From Dyadobacter linearis (GTDB taxonomy: Bacteria > Bacteroidota > Bacteroidia > Cytophagales > Spirosomataceae), in assembly GCF_907165045.1 (NCBI RefSeq), contig NZ_CAJRAU010000005.1:310001-374000 (forward strand): a stretch of 64,000 nt of DNA, written 5' to 3'. Position numbers and translations under genes: made by a program. Shown here in pieces: positions 16,166 through 26,672 of the stretch. The notes beneath the pieces are model-generated. The model searched no databases and was not told the DNA's origin. It saw nothing but the letters and a program-made list of their open reading frames with translations. The number at the start of each line of letters is the position of its first letter. The first letter of the stretch is position 1.

Positions 16166-18604
16166 ATGAAGTTTGTTAAAGCATTCATTTCTCTGGCCAT
16201 CGCCATTGGACTTGTGTATCTTTTGGGAAAGCCGCTCGGCCCGGCTCCTGCGCTCGGCCCGTTTCTTAGTCCATTCTCAGGTTTTGGGCAAAATGGTGAG
16301 CGCCTTGCTGACCCGAAGAGTGAACTGATCTTAAAGCTCGACAGCTTGCAAAGTGAAGTAACAATACGTTTCGACGATTCGGGCGTGCCTCATATTTTTG
16401 CCAAAAATGACTTTGACCTGTTTTACGCACAGGGTTACATTACTGCAAAAGATCGTTTGTGGCAAATGGACCTGCAAACCCGCGCTGCGTCTGGCCGGCT
16501 GTCGGAAATTCTAGGGCGGGTAACAATTGAAATGGATCAGCAAAGCAGAAGACTGGGAATGGGTTACGGCGCGGAAGCGAACTTCAAAATTGCGATGAGC
16601 GAGCCCCAGTCCCGAACCGCTTTACTTGGCTACACGGCGGGAGTGAATGCCTATATTAATCAGCTTGCACCTAAAGACTACCCAATCGAATTCAAGTTGC
16701 TCGGTTACAAGCCCGAACCCTGGAAGCCGATCAATACCCTATATATGCTCGAACAAATGACGCTCACGCTGGCCGGCCGGTCAAACGAAGTCGCTATGAC
16801 AGAGCTTCTGAAAAAATATGGAAAGGGCGTAATTGATCAAATTTATCCGAATTATCCCCTATTACAGGAAAGTCCGGTTATTCCCTCGGGTACAAAATGG
16901 GACTTTGAGCCGCTGACTATCCCTGAAAAAACGGATACTTCTGTTGTATTTCAGTCTGATAATTTATTCAAACGTCCACGCACGGCATTGCCGGAACGGA
17001 CACCGAAAATAGAAGGGATCGGGAGTAACAACTGGGCGGTGAGCGCAAAAAAATCAATTACCGGCTACCCGATCCTCGCCAACGATCCGCATTTGGAACT
17101 CACATTACCGTCAATCTGGTACCAGGTACAGCTGCATTCGCCCGAAATGAATGTATACGGCGTGTCGCTGCCCGGGATTCCGAGTGTGATTATTGGTTTT
17201 AATCAAAATGTAGCCTGGGGTGTGACCAATGTGGATGCTGATGTTTTTGACCTCTATAAAATAAAATTCAAGGATGCTTCCCGGTCGCAGTACTGGCATG
17301 ATAACCAGTGGAAACCGACCAGATCCAGGAAAGAGACGATCTACGTTAAGGGTGAAAAACCTGTGATCGAAGACGTTATCTATACTCATCACGGACCGGT
17401 AACAGATTTTGACAATACTGCTGAAAAACTTCCGAACCTTGCATTGAAATGGATCGGGCACGAGCCGGGAAATAGTTTTATGGCCTTTTACCAGCTTAAT
17501 AAGGCAAAGAATTATGACGATTACCGCGCTGCGATGGCACGTTATGTGGGCCCGGCGCAGAACTTTGTATTTGCCGACAATAGCAAAAATATCGCATTGA
17601 CGGTCAATGGGAAGTTTCCGGTTAAATATAAGGAACAGGGAAAATTTGTACTCGACGGTACTTCCCCATCAGAAGATTGGCAAGGCTGGATTCCAGCAGC
17701 GCAAAATCCATTTGTGAAAAATCCTGAGCGCGGTTTCGTTAGCAGTGCCAACCAGTCGAGTACGGATCCGACTTATCCTTATTATATCAACTGGGTTTTT
17801 GCGCCTTCCGAGCGGGGTATAAGGATCAATGAAAGATTAGCGGCGATGTCACAGGCGAATGCGGACAGTCTGCGGTCACTTCAAAACGACAATTTCAGTG
17901 TTTTGGCAAGAACCATTTTACCAAAACTACTCGATGTACTTGCTACGACTGCATTATCGCCCGGTGAAAAAGCCGCCAAGATCATCCTGACCAACTGGGA
18001 CTATCAAAATACACCCAACTCCGTTGCGGCAGCCATCTTTGAAGAATGGGTTCCTGTTTTAAGGAATATGATATGGAGTGACGAGTTCGGCACAGAGCTC
18101 CCCACACGTGACCGCACACTGTACCTGATCTTGAAACAACCCAACGAAAAGTGGTTTGACAATATAAATACACCCGAAAAGGAAACGATGAAAGATATCG
18201 TTTACAGCAGCTTCAAGTCCACACTGAAAACATTAACCGAACAACACGGCAATATGAGCCCCACGTGGCAGTGGTCGAAAGTGAAAGGTGCGGAGATAAG
18301 GCATTTGAGCCGGAGTCTGAAAGCATTCAATGCGCCGCCGATCACGACGGGCGGTGGGAGCGGGATCGTAAATGCGACTACCAAAAGGCACGGGCCGTCG
18401 TGGCGAATGGTGGTAGAACTGGGCCCCACACCACGCGCTTACGGTATTTACCCAGGCGGGCAATCGGGCAACCCGGGTAGTCCGTATTACCTCAACCTTT
18501 TGGGTAAATGGGAAAAGGGAGAACTCAACGAACTGCTATTCCTGACTTCGCCCGACCAGCAGAATCCCCGCATAACATCCCGGATCACATTCAAAAAGAA
18601 ATAG
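16166..18604 (+). CDS. Penicillin acylase family protein (Ntn hydrolase)
   Basis: An 812-residue exported N-terminal-nucleophile amidase made as a precursor. An N-terminal hydrophobic segment (AFISLAIAIGLVYLLG) serves as signal or anchor. The alpha chain covers about residues 60-285 and includes YITAKDRLWQMDLQTRAASGRLSE. Autocleavage is expected before Ser in GIGSNNWAVS, freeing the catalytic Ser of the beta chain. Downstream, NDPHLELTLPSIWYQ and NVAWGVTNVDADVFDLY are standard beta-chain motifs. Natural substrates may be N-acyl homoserine lactones or acyl peptides; not decidable here. A small membrane-protein gene starts eight bases later. Confidence 0.95.
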   Translation: MKFVKAFISLAIAIGLVYLLGKPLGPAPALGPFLSPFSGFGQNGERLADPKSELILKLDSLQSEVTIRFDDSGVPHIFAKNDFDLFYAQGYITAKDRLWQMDLQTRAASGRLSEILGRVTIEMDQQSRRLGMGYGAEANFKIAMSEPQSRTALLGYTAGVNAYINQLAPKDYPIEFKLLGYKPEPWKPINTLYMLEQMTLTLAGRSNEVAMTELLKKYGKGVIDQIYPNYPLLQESPVIPSGTKWDFEPLTIPEKTDTSVVFQSDNLFKRPRTALPERTPKIEGIGSNNWAVSAKKSITGYPILANDPHLELTLPSIWYQVQLHSPEMNVYGVSLPGIPSVIIGFNQNVAWGVTNVDADVFDLYKIKFKDASRSQYWHDNQWKPTRSRKETIYVKGEKPVIEDVIYTHHGPVTDFDNTAEKLPNLALKWIGHEPGNSFMAFYQLNKAKNYDDYRAAMARYVGPAQNFVFADNSKNIALTVNGKFPVKYKEQGKFVLDGTSPSEDWQGWIPAAQNPFVKNPERGFVSSANQSSTDPTYPYYINWVFAPSERGIRINERLAAMSQANADSLRSLQNDNFSVLARTILPKLLDVLATTALSPGEKAAKIILTNWDYQNTPNSVAAAIFEEWVPVLRNMIWSDEFGTELPTRDRTLYLILKQPNEKWFDNINTPEKETMKDIVYSSFKSTLKTLTEQHGNMSPTWQWSKVKGAEIRHLSRSLKAFNAPPITTGGGSGIVNATTKRHGPSWRMVVELGPTPRAYGIYPGGQSGNPGSPYYLNLLGKWEKGELNELLFLTSPDQQNPRITSRITFKKK

Positions 18605-18611
18605 GTCGATT

Positions 18612-18959
18612 ATGAATTTCATTATCATTTTGCTGGTCACCGCATTGCTGCAAGTGTTTTCTCCCTGGTGGGTAATAGCAGTGGTTCCTTTTGCAATCCA
18701 TTTATGGCGACCCACTGCTGCATTCAACTCTTTCTGGATCAGCTTCCTCGCTGTGGGTGCACTTTGGCTGGGCTACGGTTACTATTTACATCTGGTTTCA
18801 AATGGCGCTATTTCTGACCGTATCGCGGAGATATTCTTTCTGCCAAACGGACTGCTTCTTCTGTTTGTAAGTGCCGCGATAGGCGGACTGGTAGCCGGTT
18901 TTGCAGGACTTTCAGGATTTTTGGTCAGGAATATTTTCACCCGGGAACAAGGTAGCTGA
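18612..18959 (+). CDS. Small integral membrane protein, unknown function
   Basis: A 115-residue, strongly hydrophobic protein with about four transmembrane segments (for example FIIILLVTALLQVF, FWISFLAVGALWLGYG and LLLLFVSAAIGGLVAGFAGL). The start lies seven bases after the penicillin acylase stop, so the two genes almost certainly share a transcript. I do not recognise a named family beyond small Bacteroidota membrane proteins. No catalytic motif is visible. Confidence 0.8.
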   Translation: MNFIIILLVTALLQVFSPWWVIAVVPFAIHLWRPTAAFNSFWISFLAVGALWLGYGYYLHLVSNGAISDRIAEIFFLPNGLLLLFVSAAIGGLVAGFAGLSGFLVRNIFTREQGS

Positions 18960-18998
18960 TCCTGTAAAAACGATGGTTTTAAGGTCAGGTTTTATTCA

Positions 18999-19027
18999 TT
19001 GTACTTAAACACAAATCCTTATCTTTG
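18999..19027 (+). promoter_or_regulatory. Promoter of the OmpH/Skp gene
   Basis: TTG (18999-19001) and an exact TATCTTTG (19020-19027) lie 18 bases apart, 33 bases before the GTG start codon. The spacer is slightly shorter than in the other promoters here. Confidence 0.6.
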
Positions 19028-19059
19028 CGGCTCGTTCAAAAAATATAAACTTTAAAAAC

Positions 19060-19683
19060 GTGAACAATAATACTTCGTTAATCTGGAACATAGTGCTTTC
19101 GTTGGCCGTAGCAGTACTTTTTTTCCTTCACTTTTCAGGTAAGCCGTCAGCCGATTCAGGTTCAGTTGCAGATGGTAATGTAGTAGCAGGCCGTAAAACA
19201 GTTTATGTTCAGGTAGACTCACTTCTGAAAAATTATGAGTTCTTCAAGGATACCAGAAAAGAACTTGAGAACAAGAATTTCCAACTGGAAAATGAACTGA
19301 ATACCAAAGGACGTTCATTGCAAAATGAAGTGGCTTTCTTCCAGCAAAAGGCGCAGACTATGACGCCCGAGCAAGCAAGGTCCACAGAAGCGCAGTTGAT
19401 GAAAAAGCAGCAGGATCTGATGGCATACCGCGATCAGTCGGCGCAGGCACTTGGTCAGGAAGAGGCTAAGAAAAATGAGGAGCTTTACAAAAACATCCGC
19501 TCTTACATTGACAAATACAATAAGGAAAATGGCTACGAATTCGTGCTTGGCTATTCGCTGGGCGGTGGTATCCTTTTTGCAAATCCTTCTTTGGATGTAA
19601 CTCAGAAGATCCTTGACGGATTGAATAAAGAATACAAATCAGACGGTAAGCCAGCAGCAGCTGACTCGACCAAAAAGAAATAA
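19060..19683 (+). CDS. OmpH/Skp family periplasmic chaperone
   Basis: A 207-residue protein of the Skp family, which holds unfolded outer-membrane proteins in the periplasm. It has an N-terminal membrane/signal segment (IVLSLAVAVLFFLHFSG), then VYVQVDSLLKNYEFFKDTRKELE, which is the conserved family entry. A long charged coiled-coil (residues ~70-150, rich in Gln/Glu/Lys) forms the tentacles, and the segment NGYEFVLGYSLGGGILFANPSLDVT is the family C-terminal motif. The start is GTG. It has its own promoter and ends in a strong terminator shared with sdhB on the other strand. Confidence 0.9.
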   Translation: MNNNTSLIWNIVLSLAVAVLFFLHFSGKPSADSGSVADGNVVAGRKTVYVQVDSLLKNYEFFKDTRKELENKNFQLENELNTKGRSLQNEVAFFQQKAQTMTPEQARSTEAQLMKKQQDLMAYRDQSAQALGQEEAKKNEELYKNIRSYIDKYNKENGYEFVLGYSLGGGILFANPSLDVTQKILDGLNKEYKSDGKPAAADSTKKK

Positions 19684-19702
19684 AGATAAGTCTCAGGATA
19701 AC

Positions 19703-19740
19703 AAAAAAGCTGGCGGTTCAAATGAACCGCCAGCTTTTTT
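19703..19740. terminator. Bidirectional terminator between ompH and sdhB
   Basis: A perfect 18-bp inverted repeat (AAAAAAGCTGGCGGTTCA and its complement) is separated by two bases, with A and T runs at the ends. It can stop transcription from both converging genes. Confidence 0.88.
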
Positions 19741-19760
19741 GTTGGTACTAACTCTAAAAA

Positions 19761-20513
19761 CTAAACTGCGGAAGATGAGAACTTCGCGCCGATATATTCT
19801 CTGTTCATACGTGCGATATTCTCCATACTGATCTCTTTCGGGCACTCAGCCGAGCAAGCTCCTGTATTGGTACACGCTCCAAAACCTTCTGCATCCATCT
19901 GTGCCACCATTTTCTCGGCACGAATGCTGCGTTCGGCCTGGCCTTGCGGCAACAATGCAAGCTGAGAGATTTTAGCAGAAACAAAAAGCATCGCAGAAGC
20001 ATTTTTACAAGCAGCTACGCAAGCACCGCACCCGATACAAGCTGCCGCTGAAAATGCATCGTCAGCCGCTTCTTTTGGAATTGGCAAACTATTAGCATCC
20101 TGTGCATTACCTGTATTGACAGAGATAAATCCGCCCGCAGAAACAACCCGGTCGAATGCGTCACGGTCAACAACAAGATCCTTAATTACCGGAAAAGCCT
20201 GTGCTCTCCACGGTTCAACCACGATGGTATCCCCATCATTAAAGGAACGCATGTGCAGCTGGCAAACAGTAACCCCTCTCAGCGGACCGTGAGGCCGGCC
20301 GTTAATGTACATAGAGCAAGATCCGCAAATCCCTTCCCGGCAGTCATGGTCAAATGCCACCGGTTCTTTTCCTTCTTCAATGAGTTGTTCGTTCAACACA
20401 TCGAACATTTCAAGGAATGACATATCAGGGGAAACGCTATCCAGCTTGTAGTTTTCAAAACCACCCGCTGTCTCTTTATTACTTTGCCTCCAAACTTTCA
20501 GAGACAAGCTCAT
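19761..20513 (-). CDS. sdhB: Succinate dehydrogenase/fumarate reductase iron-sulfur subunit
   Basis: About 250 residues. It carries electrons from the flavoprotein SdhA to the membrane subunit. The [2Fe-2S] ligands are in [15 protein letters not shown] and the distal Cys in VTVCQLHMR. The C-terminal ferredoxin part has [13 protein letters not shown] and [16 protein letters not shown] chose ATG 20513 ([10 protein letters not shown]), since homologues begin there; ATG 20525 four codons earlier is also possible. Third gene of the sdhC-sdhA-sdhB operon. Confidence 0.95.
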   Translation of the reverse strand: MSLSLKVWRQSNKETAGGFENYKLDSVSPDMSFLEMFDVLNEQLIEEGKEPVAFDHDCREGICGSCSMYINGRPHGPLRGVTVCQLHMRSFNDGDTIVVEPWRAQAFPVIKDLVVDRDAFDRVVSAGGFISVNTGNAQDANSLPIPKEAADDAFSAAACIGCGACVAACKNASAMLFVSAKISQLALLPQGQAERSIRAEKMVAQMDAEGFGACTNTGACSAECPKEISMENIARMNREYIGAKFSSSAV

Positions 20514-20586
20514 ATTTCCTTCCATATCTATCTATATTCTTTACGCTGTGAAAATTGTACACCCGGACAGGATCCGGCCTTATTAA

Positions 20587-22575
20587 TTATTTATAACTCC
20601 TCTGGGCAATCTTGATGTTCTCATAGATCAGCTCCTCCTTATGCAATTCCCATTCCTCCGGTCCTTTATGCTCCCAGGCCGACACAAACATGAAGTTTTC
20701 GTCGTCCCGCATTGCCTCGCCTTCCTCAGTCTGGTATTCTTCCCGGAAGTGACCGCCACACGATTCATTTCTGGTCAGGGCATCAATGCACATCAACTCT
20801 CCTAATTCAATAAAATCGGCCACGCGGTTCGCCTTATCCAGCTCAGGATTGAAGTAGGTAGCTGTTCCCATTACCTTCACATCGCTCCAGAACTCTTCTC
20901 TAAGCTGGCGTATTTCTATGATCGCCTCTTTCAATCCCTGCTCGTTACGCGCCATTCCGCATTTATCCCACATGATCTTACCCAGACGACGGTGGAATAC
21001 TTCAGGAGATGTTTTGCCCTGAATTTTCAATAGTTTTTCAATCCGCTCGCGAACTTCCTGTTCTGTTTTAACAAAAGCTTCGTGTTCGGTAGATATTTTC
21101 CCGGTCCTGATCTCATTGGATAGGTAAGATCCGATCGTATAAGGGATCACGAAATAACCATCAGCCAAACCTTGCATCAGCGCCGAAGCTCCCAGACGGT
21201 TTGCACCGTGATCCGAGAAATTCGCTTCGCCCAATGCATACAGTCCGGGTACAGTGGTCATTAAGTTGTAATCTACCCAAAGCCCGCCCATTGTGTAGTG
21301 AACAGCCGGGTAAATACGCATTGGAACCTGATATGGATCTTCACCTGTGATCTGCTTGTACATATCGAACAGGTTACCATATTTCTCTTTCACAACCGCC
21401 TTACCCCAGGCAATAATATCCGAATCGGAGGCATTATGAATGTTATTCTTATTGGCTTCCGCTTTACCATAACGTTCTACCGCGGCAGCAAAGTCAAGGA
21501 AAACAGCCAGTTTTGAACTACCTACTCCATAACCTGCATCGCAACGTTCCTTGGCAGCACGCGAAGCGATATCACGCGGCACTAGGTTACCGAATGCAGG
21601 GTAACGTCTTTCAAGATAGTAATCACGTTCTTCCTCAGGAATCTCGTTGCCGGGACGTGTATCGTTTTTAGCTTTTGGCACCCATATCCTGCCATCATTA
21701 CGAAGTGATTCGGACATCAGCGTAAGCTTCGATTGATGCTCTCCTGATACCGGAATACAAGTAGGGTGAATTTGTGTAAAACACGGATTTCCGAAGAATG
21801 CGCCACGTTTGTGTGCTTTCCAGGCCGCCGTCACATTGCTACCCATAGCATTCGTCGACAGGTAGAAAACGTTACCATAACCGCCCGAGCAAAGCAATAC
21901 CGCGTGTGCAGCATGTCTTTCCAGCTCGCCTGTAACCAGGTTACGGGCAATAATACCGCGGCATTTACCATCGATATTTACGATATCCAGCATTTCGTGG
22001 CGGTTGTACATTTTTACAGTACCCATACCAACCTGGCGCTGCAAACCTGAATACGCGCCTAGAAGCAGCTGCTGACCAGTTTGACCAGCTGCGTAAAATG
22101 TTCTTTGTACCTGGGTTCCACCAAATGACCGGTTAGAAAGCAAGCCGCCATATTCACGCGCAAATGGTACGCCGGCAGCTACGCATTGATCGATAATACT
22201 ACCTGATACTTCGGCGAGGCGGTGCACATTTCCTTCTCTGGAACGATAGTCACCTCCTTTGATCGTATCATAAAAAAGACGGTAAACCGAGTCACCGTCA
22301 TTCTGATAGTTTTTTGCTGCATTGATCCCTCCCTGTGCAGCAATTGAGTGCGCACGGCGTGGTGAATCCTGAAAACAAAAGGCTTTTACTGCATATCCCA
22401 GCTCTGCCAGCGTGGCAGCGGCAGATGCACCTGCCAAACCGGTTCCTACTACTATTATATCAAGATTACGTTTGTTCGCAGGATTTACCAGAGGTACGGA
22501 AGAACGGTATTTACTCCATTTAGTTTCCAGTGGGCCCTGAGGTACTTTGGCATCCAGACGAGAAGAAGTCGCCAT
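20587..22575 (-). CDS. sdhA: Succinate dehydrogenase/fumarate reductase flavoprotein subunit
   Basis: About 662 residues. It oxidises succinate to fumarate (TCA cycle, complex II) on the cytoplasmic side. FAD-binding motif [19 protein letters not shown]; the covalent-flavin His is in [19 protein letters not shown]; active-site segments HPTCIP and [14 protein letters not shown] are present. I chose ATG 22575 ([10 protein letters not shown]) rather than the 20-codon extension to 22635, which is not conserved-looking and would nearly abut sdhC. Length and the long form fit the three-subunit (type B) enzyme of Bacteroidota. Confidence 0.95.
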   Translation of the reverse strand: MATSSRLDAKVPQGPLETKWSKYRSSVPLVNPANKRNLDIIVVGTGLAGASAAATLAELGYAVKAFCFQDSPRRAHSIAAQGGINAAKNYQNDGDSVYRLFYDTIKGGDYRSREGNVHRLAEVSGSIIDQCVAAGVPFAREYGGLLSNRSFGGTQVQRTFYAAGQTGQQLLLGAYSGLQRQVGMGTVKMYNRHEMLDIVNIDGKCRGIIARNLVTGELERHAAHAVLLCSGGYGNVFYLSTNAMGSNVTAAWKAHKRGAFFGNPCFTQIHPTCIPVSGEHQSKLTLMSESLRNDGRIWVPKAKNDTRPGNEIPEEERDYYLERRYPAFGNLVPRDIASRAAKERCDAGYGVGSSKLAVFLDFAAAVERYGKAEANKNNIHNASDSDIIAWGKAVVKEKYGNLFDMYKQITGEDPYQVPMRIYPAVHYTMGGLWVDYNLMTTVPGLYALGEANFSDHGANRLGASALMQGLADGYFVIPYTIGSYLSNEIRTGKISTEHEAFVKTEQEVRERIEKLLKIQGKTSPEVFHRRLGKIMWDKCGMARNEQGLKEAIIEIRQLREEFWSDVKVMGTATYFNPELDKANRVADFIELGELMCIDALTRNESCGGHFREEYQTEEGEAMRDDENFMFVSAWEHKGPEEWELHKEELIYENIKIAQRSYK

Positions 22576-22640
22576 ATTATTTTTATTTAATCGAAATTTT
22601 GAAAAGAAAAAAGAATCACCGGCATTAACCGGCACTCGTT

Positions 22641-23312
22641 TTATTTAACCCACCCGAGATACATGGAGATTGGCATCAACGCAAAAAGTAGCGGAATAAC
22701 GATTGAAAATGCTGTTCCTACAAACGAAATGATACCGTTGTATTTCACGTGGTTCCAGCCCAGTGACTGAAATGCGCTTTTGAAACCGTGCAGCAAATGC
22801 CAGAACAATGAGATACATCCGCCGACATAGATCAGCACCACCCAGATATTCTGGAAAATGTCCAGCATCATCTGATACAAATTGAGCTCTTCTCCGGTCG
22901 CAAACTGATTAGAACGGTTAGGAATCCAGAAATGTGCCGTGTGAATGACCAAAAAGATCAGCAGCAGCGTACCCAGCAAGCCCATACTTCTCGAATACCA
23001 GGTACTGTTCGCAGAACGGTTGTTGACAGCATAACCGATCGGACGCGCCTCCCTGTTATTTTTCCAAAGAATAAGACCGTCGGCAATGTGAATAAGGAAG
23101 CCGGCAACCAACACGATTTCGAGTGTGCGGATGATCGGGTTCGTACCCATAAAGTGACCCCAATGAGTGAAAGTTTCGCCCCCGTCATTGTAAAAGATCA
23201 TCGCATTAATGGTCGCATGAATGACCAGAAAGCTAATTAAAAAAAGTCCGGTAAGAGCCATCAGAAGCTTTTTGCCGATAGAGCTCGTTAACGTTTGTGA
23301 AAACCACGACAT
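22641..23312 (-). CDS. sdhC: Succinate dehydrogenase cytochrome b subunit
   Basis: About 223 residues with five predicted membrane helices. It anchors complex II and passes electrons to menaquinone via haem b. Start segment [22 protein letters not shown] is typical of the single-subunit (type B) anchor. Conserved His residues for haem ligation are seen in [26 protein letters not shown] and [10 protein letters not shown] chose ATG 23312 (MSWFSQ) over 23321. It is the first gene of the operon; a full promoter lies 50-80 bases upstream. Confidence 0.94.
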   Translation of the reverse strand: MSWFSQTLTSSIGKKLLMALTGLFLISFLVIHATINAMIFYNDGGETFTHWGHFMGTNPIIRTLEIVLVAGFLIHIADGLILWKNNREARPIGYAVNNRSANSTWYSRSMGLLGTLLLIFLVIHTAHFWIPNRSNQFATGEELNLYQMMLDIFQNIWVVLIYVGGCISLFWHLLHGFKSAFQSLGWNHVKYNGIISFVGTAFSIVIPLLFALMPISMYLGWVK

Positions 23313-23364
23313 ATGAAACACAAATGGTTTTAGTGCAAAAAAATGAGGTATATTTAGAACCTTT

Positions 23365-23395
23365 CAAAGGTATATCACAAACCGTACCCAGGCAA
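23365..23395 (-). promoter_or_regulatory. Promoter of the sdhCAB operon
   Basis: On the minus strand TTG (23393-23395) is followed after exactly 20 bases by TACCTTTG (23365-23372), matching the Bacteroidota -33/-7 consensus. The sdhC start codon is about 50 bases downstream. Confidence 0.72.
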
Positions 23396-23595
23396 TAAAA
23401 CGGGTTCATTTTTGCGTAGCAGGCTATTATTTATAATCATTATTGAGAAATTTTGAGTTGTATAAATCAGGTGCTAATCAATGTATTTACCATAGATTTA
23501 AACACATAAAAAACCGCGTTTGTTTCCTTTATTTACACACATTTTGAGTCAAATATTTCGTTGAGACTTATGATCAGGCAAAATTCCCAATCTCT

Positions 23596-26484
23596 ATGTC
23601 ACTTACTTTACGATCCCTCCTAACTTTTATCTGTTTTACAGTACTTCTTTTTTCAGTTTCACAGGTCAAAGCCACCCACTTTCGGGCGGGGGAAATTACT
23701 GCAAAACGCATATCCGGCCTGACTTACCAGATCACGCTTTCCGCCTATTTCGACGTCTCGCCTCCGGGTAAAACCGCGGCGGATGCAGCAACTTTTGTGG
23801 AATTTTATTTTGGTACAGACGGCCCCAAGAGAGTTGAACGGGGCACCGTTCGTAATATCGGCAATAATACTACTTACAACGAGTATGTCACCACATACAC
23901 TTTCCCTTCTGCCAACCCTTACCAGATCTCCGTAAGAATGGAGAACCGGAATGCCAGCACTTTGAACCTCAATAATGGAGTTGCCACTGATCGACTTAAC
24001 TTCTTCGTCCACAGCACATTGGAGATCAATGCACAGTTCGGCAGCAACCAAACGCCCGTCCTCCTGAATCCACCTATTGATGTAGCTGCGGTTGGACAAC
24101 GGTATATTCATAACCCAAATGCATTCGATGCCGACGGCGACAGCCTAGCCTATAAGCTCTTCACACCCCAACAAAGCAGCGGGGGCGGACGTGGTGTAAA
24201 TATTGACTATAAACATCCGAATTTGATTGGTGGTCCCGGACAGACTGAAAACGGCGCCACACCCGCTACTTTCACACTTGATGAAAGAACCGGCGATCTT
24301 GTTTGGGACGCACCGACTATGAAGGGGCAATATAATATAGCATTTATCGTGGAGGAATGGAGGGACGGTGTATTGATCGGCCAGATCGTCCGGGACATGC
24401 AGATATTGGTGGAAGACGCCCGTAACGACCGGCCTTTAATGGACCCGCTGCCTGACCTGTGCGTGGAGGCTGGTACTTTTATTAACCAGCAGATCAAAGC
24501 CACTGATAAAAATGGCGATCGGCTTACATTGACTTCAACGGGTGGGGTGTACCAAAATGGTTTGATCAAACCTGCTTTGGCCGCATTCAATGTGCCCCAG
24601 CAAGGTTCCCAGAATACGGTCACCGGCCAGTTTACCTGGCAGACTTCCTGCGACCACATCCGCCTTGAACCTTATGATGTGCTTTTCAAAGTAGAAGACT
24701 CGCCTGCCCCAGGAACGCCCAACCCAGGCCTGTTCCGAAAGCTGGTGGATATGACCACTCTGAGCATTAAGGTTTATGGGCCCAAGCCCACCGGCCTGCG
24801 GGCAGTGGCCGCTACCGACCCGGCAGGGACGGCTTACCGCCTCAACTGGGATGCCTATAAGTGCCTGGTGAACGGCGCAAGGGTTGTTATTTACAGAAAA
24901 GAAGGCTGTACCGATATTCCCGAAGACGTTTGTATCACTGGTATCCCTGCTGGTTCCGGGTATGAAGAAGTAGGGCGCGTGCCGGTTACCCAGACTACTT
25001 TTCTGGACAATAATGGCGGCGACGGTCTTCGCCCGGGCGTTTCTTACAGCTACCGCCTGGTGGTGCTTTTCCCAAGGCCGGGAACTACCGGTACTGAGCC
25101 GGGAAGCCTGGTAGGTGGCGGAGAAAGTATGGCCTCAGACGAATTCTGTCTCAAACTGCCTATTTTAATGCCGGTTATCACCAATGTTACCGTCGATTCT
25201 ACCAGTGAGACAAGGGGTGTGATTACGGTTAAATGGATTAGGCCAGCTGCGCCTTCCGGCCTGCCAGCACAATACCGCCTGTTCCGCGCGACCGGCCAGA
25301 GCGGGACTGCATTTACACTGGTCTCAACGATCAATACCAATCTGGTAGCAGGCGCGCCCGATACCATTTTTGTCGACCGTGGATTGAATACCCAGGTCAA
25401 CCCGTACAACTACAAGCTTGAATACTGGACTACACAAAACGGGCAGCTGGTCAAGTTTGATGAAACCGAAACAGCCAGCAGTGTCCGCCTTGAACAAGGC
25501 GCGGCCGAGCCGACCCGCGTTCGTATCAACTGGTCTGCGCTGGTCCCCTGGGACAACGCCAACCGCGTGCACAGAGTGTACCGCGAGGACAAAACCCGGC
25601 CAGGCACATTCAACCGCATTGCAGACGTGCCCGTGGGCCCGAGCCAGAACTTTACATTTACAGATGATGGCGTGGACAGGTATGCCGCCGATGGTACGGT
25701 CAATGTGACGATCGTCAACGATTCGACCTATTGCTACAAAGTAGAAACGGTGGGCTCTTACAACAACAGCCAGATCCGGCCGGCGGTACTTTACAACTTC
25801 TCGCAGATCCTGTGCGTGTCTTCTTCGGATACCACCAAGCCTTGCCCGCCGGTACTGGCGCTCGACCCGCTTAACTGCGATTCGCTCAATGCGCACCCGG
25901 ATGCATTCTGCGACTCCCCTACTTTTACCAACCACCTTTCCTGGACTTATCCTCAGCAGGTGGACGGAAAAGAATGCGACCCGAACGTTTCGGCTTACAA
26001 GGTCTACTATGCCCGTTATGAAGATGAAACGCCGGGCCTGATCGCCACGGTCACTATCCCTCCTGCGCCGCTGGCCACCACTTACGACCACGCCGGGCTT
26101 ACTTCTTTTGCAGGGTGCTATTATGTGACGGCAGTCAACAGGTTTGGGACTGAGAGCGCGCCGAGCAATATCGTCTGCAAGGACAACTGCCCGATGTATG
26201 TGCTGCCCAATGTGTTTACGCCAAACGGGGATTCTAAAAATGACATCTTCCAGCCTTACGAATGCCCCGCATTTGTGCAGTCGCTCGAATTCAGGGTTTT
26301 CAACCGCTGGGGGGCAAAAGTGTTCTCGACCAATGACGTCAATATCAACTGGAATGGGAAAACCAATGCTGGAAAAGACCTTGCGGCGGGACAGTACTAC
26401 TACGAAGTGACCGTCTATTTTGAATCTTCCAAAAAACAAAGCGACCCCACTACCATCAAAGGATGGGTGCAGCTGCTCAGGTAG
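23596..26484 (+). CDS. T9SS type B-exported multidomain protein, copy 1
   Basis: A 962-residue secreted protein. It has a signal peptide (FICFTVLLFSVSQVKA), then an N-terminal domain starting THFRAGEITAKRISG, found in many Bacteroidota surface proteins. A cadherin-like NPNAFDADGDSLAYKL segment and several fibronectin type III-like modules follow. It ends in the gliding motility-associated (type B) sorting domain: NVFTPNGDSKNDIF, FRVFNRWGAKVF, then GWVQLLR. That domain directs export through the type IX system to the cell surface or medium. Residues 274-962 are nearly identical to copy 2, which lies 188 bases downstream. Likely an adhesin or matrix protein. Confidence 0.92.
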   Translation: MSLTLRSLLTFICFTVLLFSVSQVKATHFRAGEITAKRISGLTYQITLSAYFDVSPPGKTAADAATFVEFYFGTDGPKRVERGTVRNIGNNTTYNEYVTTYTFPSANPYQISVRMENRNASTLNLNNGVATDRLNFFVHSTLEINAQFGSNQTPVLLNPPIDVAAVGQRYIHNPNAFDADGDSLAYKLFTPQQSSGGGRGVNIDYKHPNLIGGPGQTENGATPATFTLDERTGDLVWDAPTMKGQYNIAFIVEEWRDGVLIGQIVRDMQILVEDARNDRPLMDPLPDLCVEAGTFINQQIKATDKNGDRLTLTSTGGVYQNGLIKPALAAFNVPQQGSQNTVTGQFTWQTSCDHIRLEPYDVLFKVEDSPAPGTPNPGLFRKLVDMTTLSIKVYGPKPTGLRAVAATDPAGTAYRLNWDAYKCLVNGARVVIYRKEGCTDIPEDVCITGIPAGSGYEEVGRVPVTQTTFLDNNGGDGLRPGVSYSYRLVVLFPRPGTTGTEPGSLVGGGESMASDEFCLKLPILMPVITNVTVDSTSETRGVITVKWIRPAAPSGLPAQYRLFRATGQSGTAFTLVSTINTNLVAGAPDTIFVDRGLNTQVNPYNYKLEYWTTQNGQLVKFDETETASSVRLEQGAAEPTRVRINWSALVPWDNANRVHRVYREDKTRPGTFNRIADVPVGPSQNFTFTDDGVDRYAADGTVNVTIVNDSTYCYKVETVGSYNNSQIRPAVLYNFSQILCVSSSDTTKPCPPVLALDPLNCDSLNAHPDAFCDSPTFTNHLSWTYPQQVDGKECDPNVSAYKVYYARYEDETPGLIATVTIPPAPLATTYDHAGLTSFAGCYYVTAVNRFGTESAPSNIVCKDNCPMYVLPNVFTPNGDSKNDIFQPYECPAFVQSLEFRVFNRWGAKVFSTNDVNINWNGKTNAGKDLAAGQYYYEVTVYFESSKKQSDPTTIKGWVQLLR
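24421..26484 (+). repeat. Long direct repeat, copy A (partner 27513-29576)
   Basis: This 2,064-base segment aligns to 27513-29576 at a constant offset of 3,092 with no insertions or deletions. The encoded proteins differ at only four positions (Ser/Ala, Val/Ile, Ala/Asp, Thr/Ala), while scattered silent third-position changes are visible. Confidence 0.95.
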
Positions 26485-26672
26485 GAATTCCTAGATATCA
26501 GGTTTAAGAGGTCGGGTTTGGTTGATGAAGCTATTTTATAAGTGTACATAAACACATATATTCGCTTCGGAGGGTGCACATTTTTGCTTTAAATTTTCGT
26601 TCATAAGAACAGTTGAAGGATTATTTAACGGTACCTGGCAACCTCTATCCAACTAGCTTGATTCTGATATCT

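Noticed and set aside
22576..22635. 20-codon N-terminal extension of sdhA
   Set aside because: Would place the start six bases from sdhC's end and adds a phenylalanine-rich segment not typical of SdhA; ATG 22575 fits homologues.
25324..26439. 371-codon minus-strand open frame antisense to T9SS gene copy 1
   Set aside because: It is a shadow frame: arginine/valine/isoleucine-rich with no family resemblance, mirrored by 28257-29183 in copy 2 because the underlying DNA is duplicated. The plus-strand frame has clear domains.
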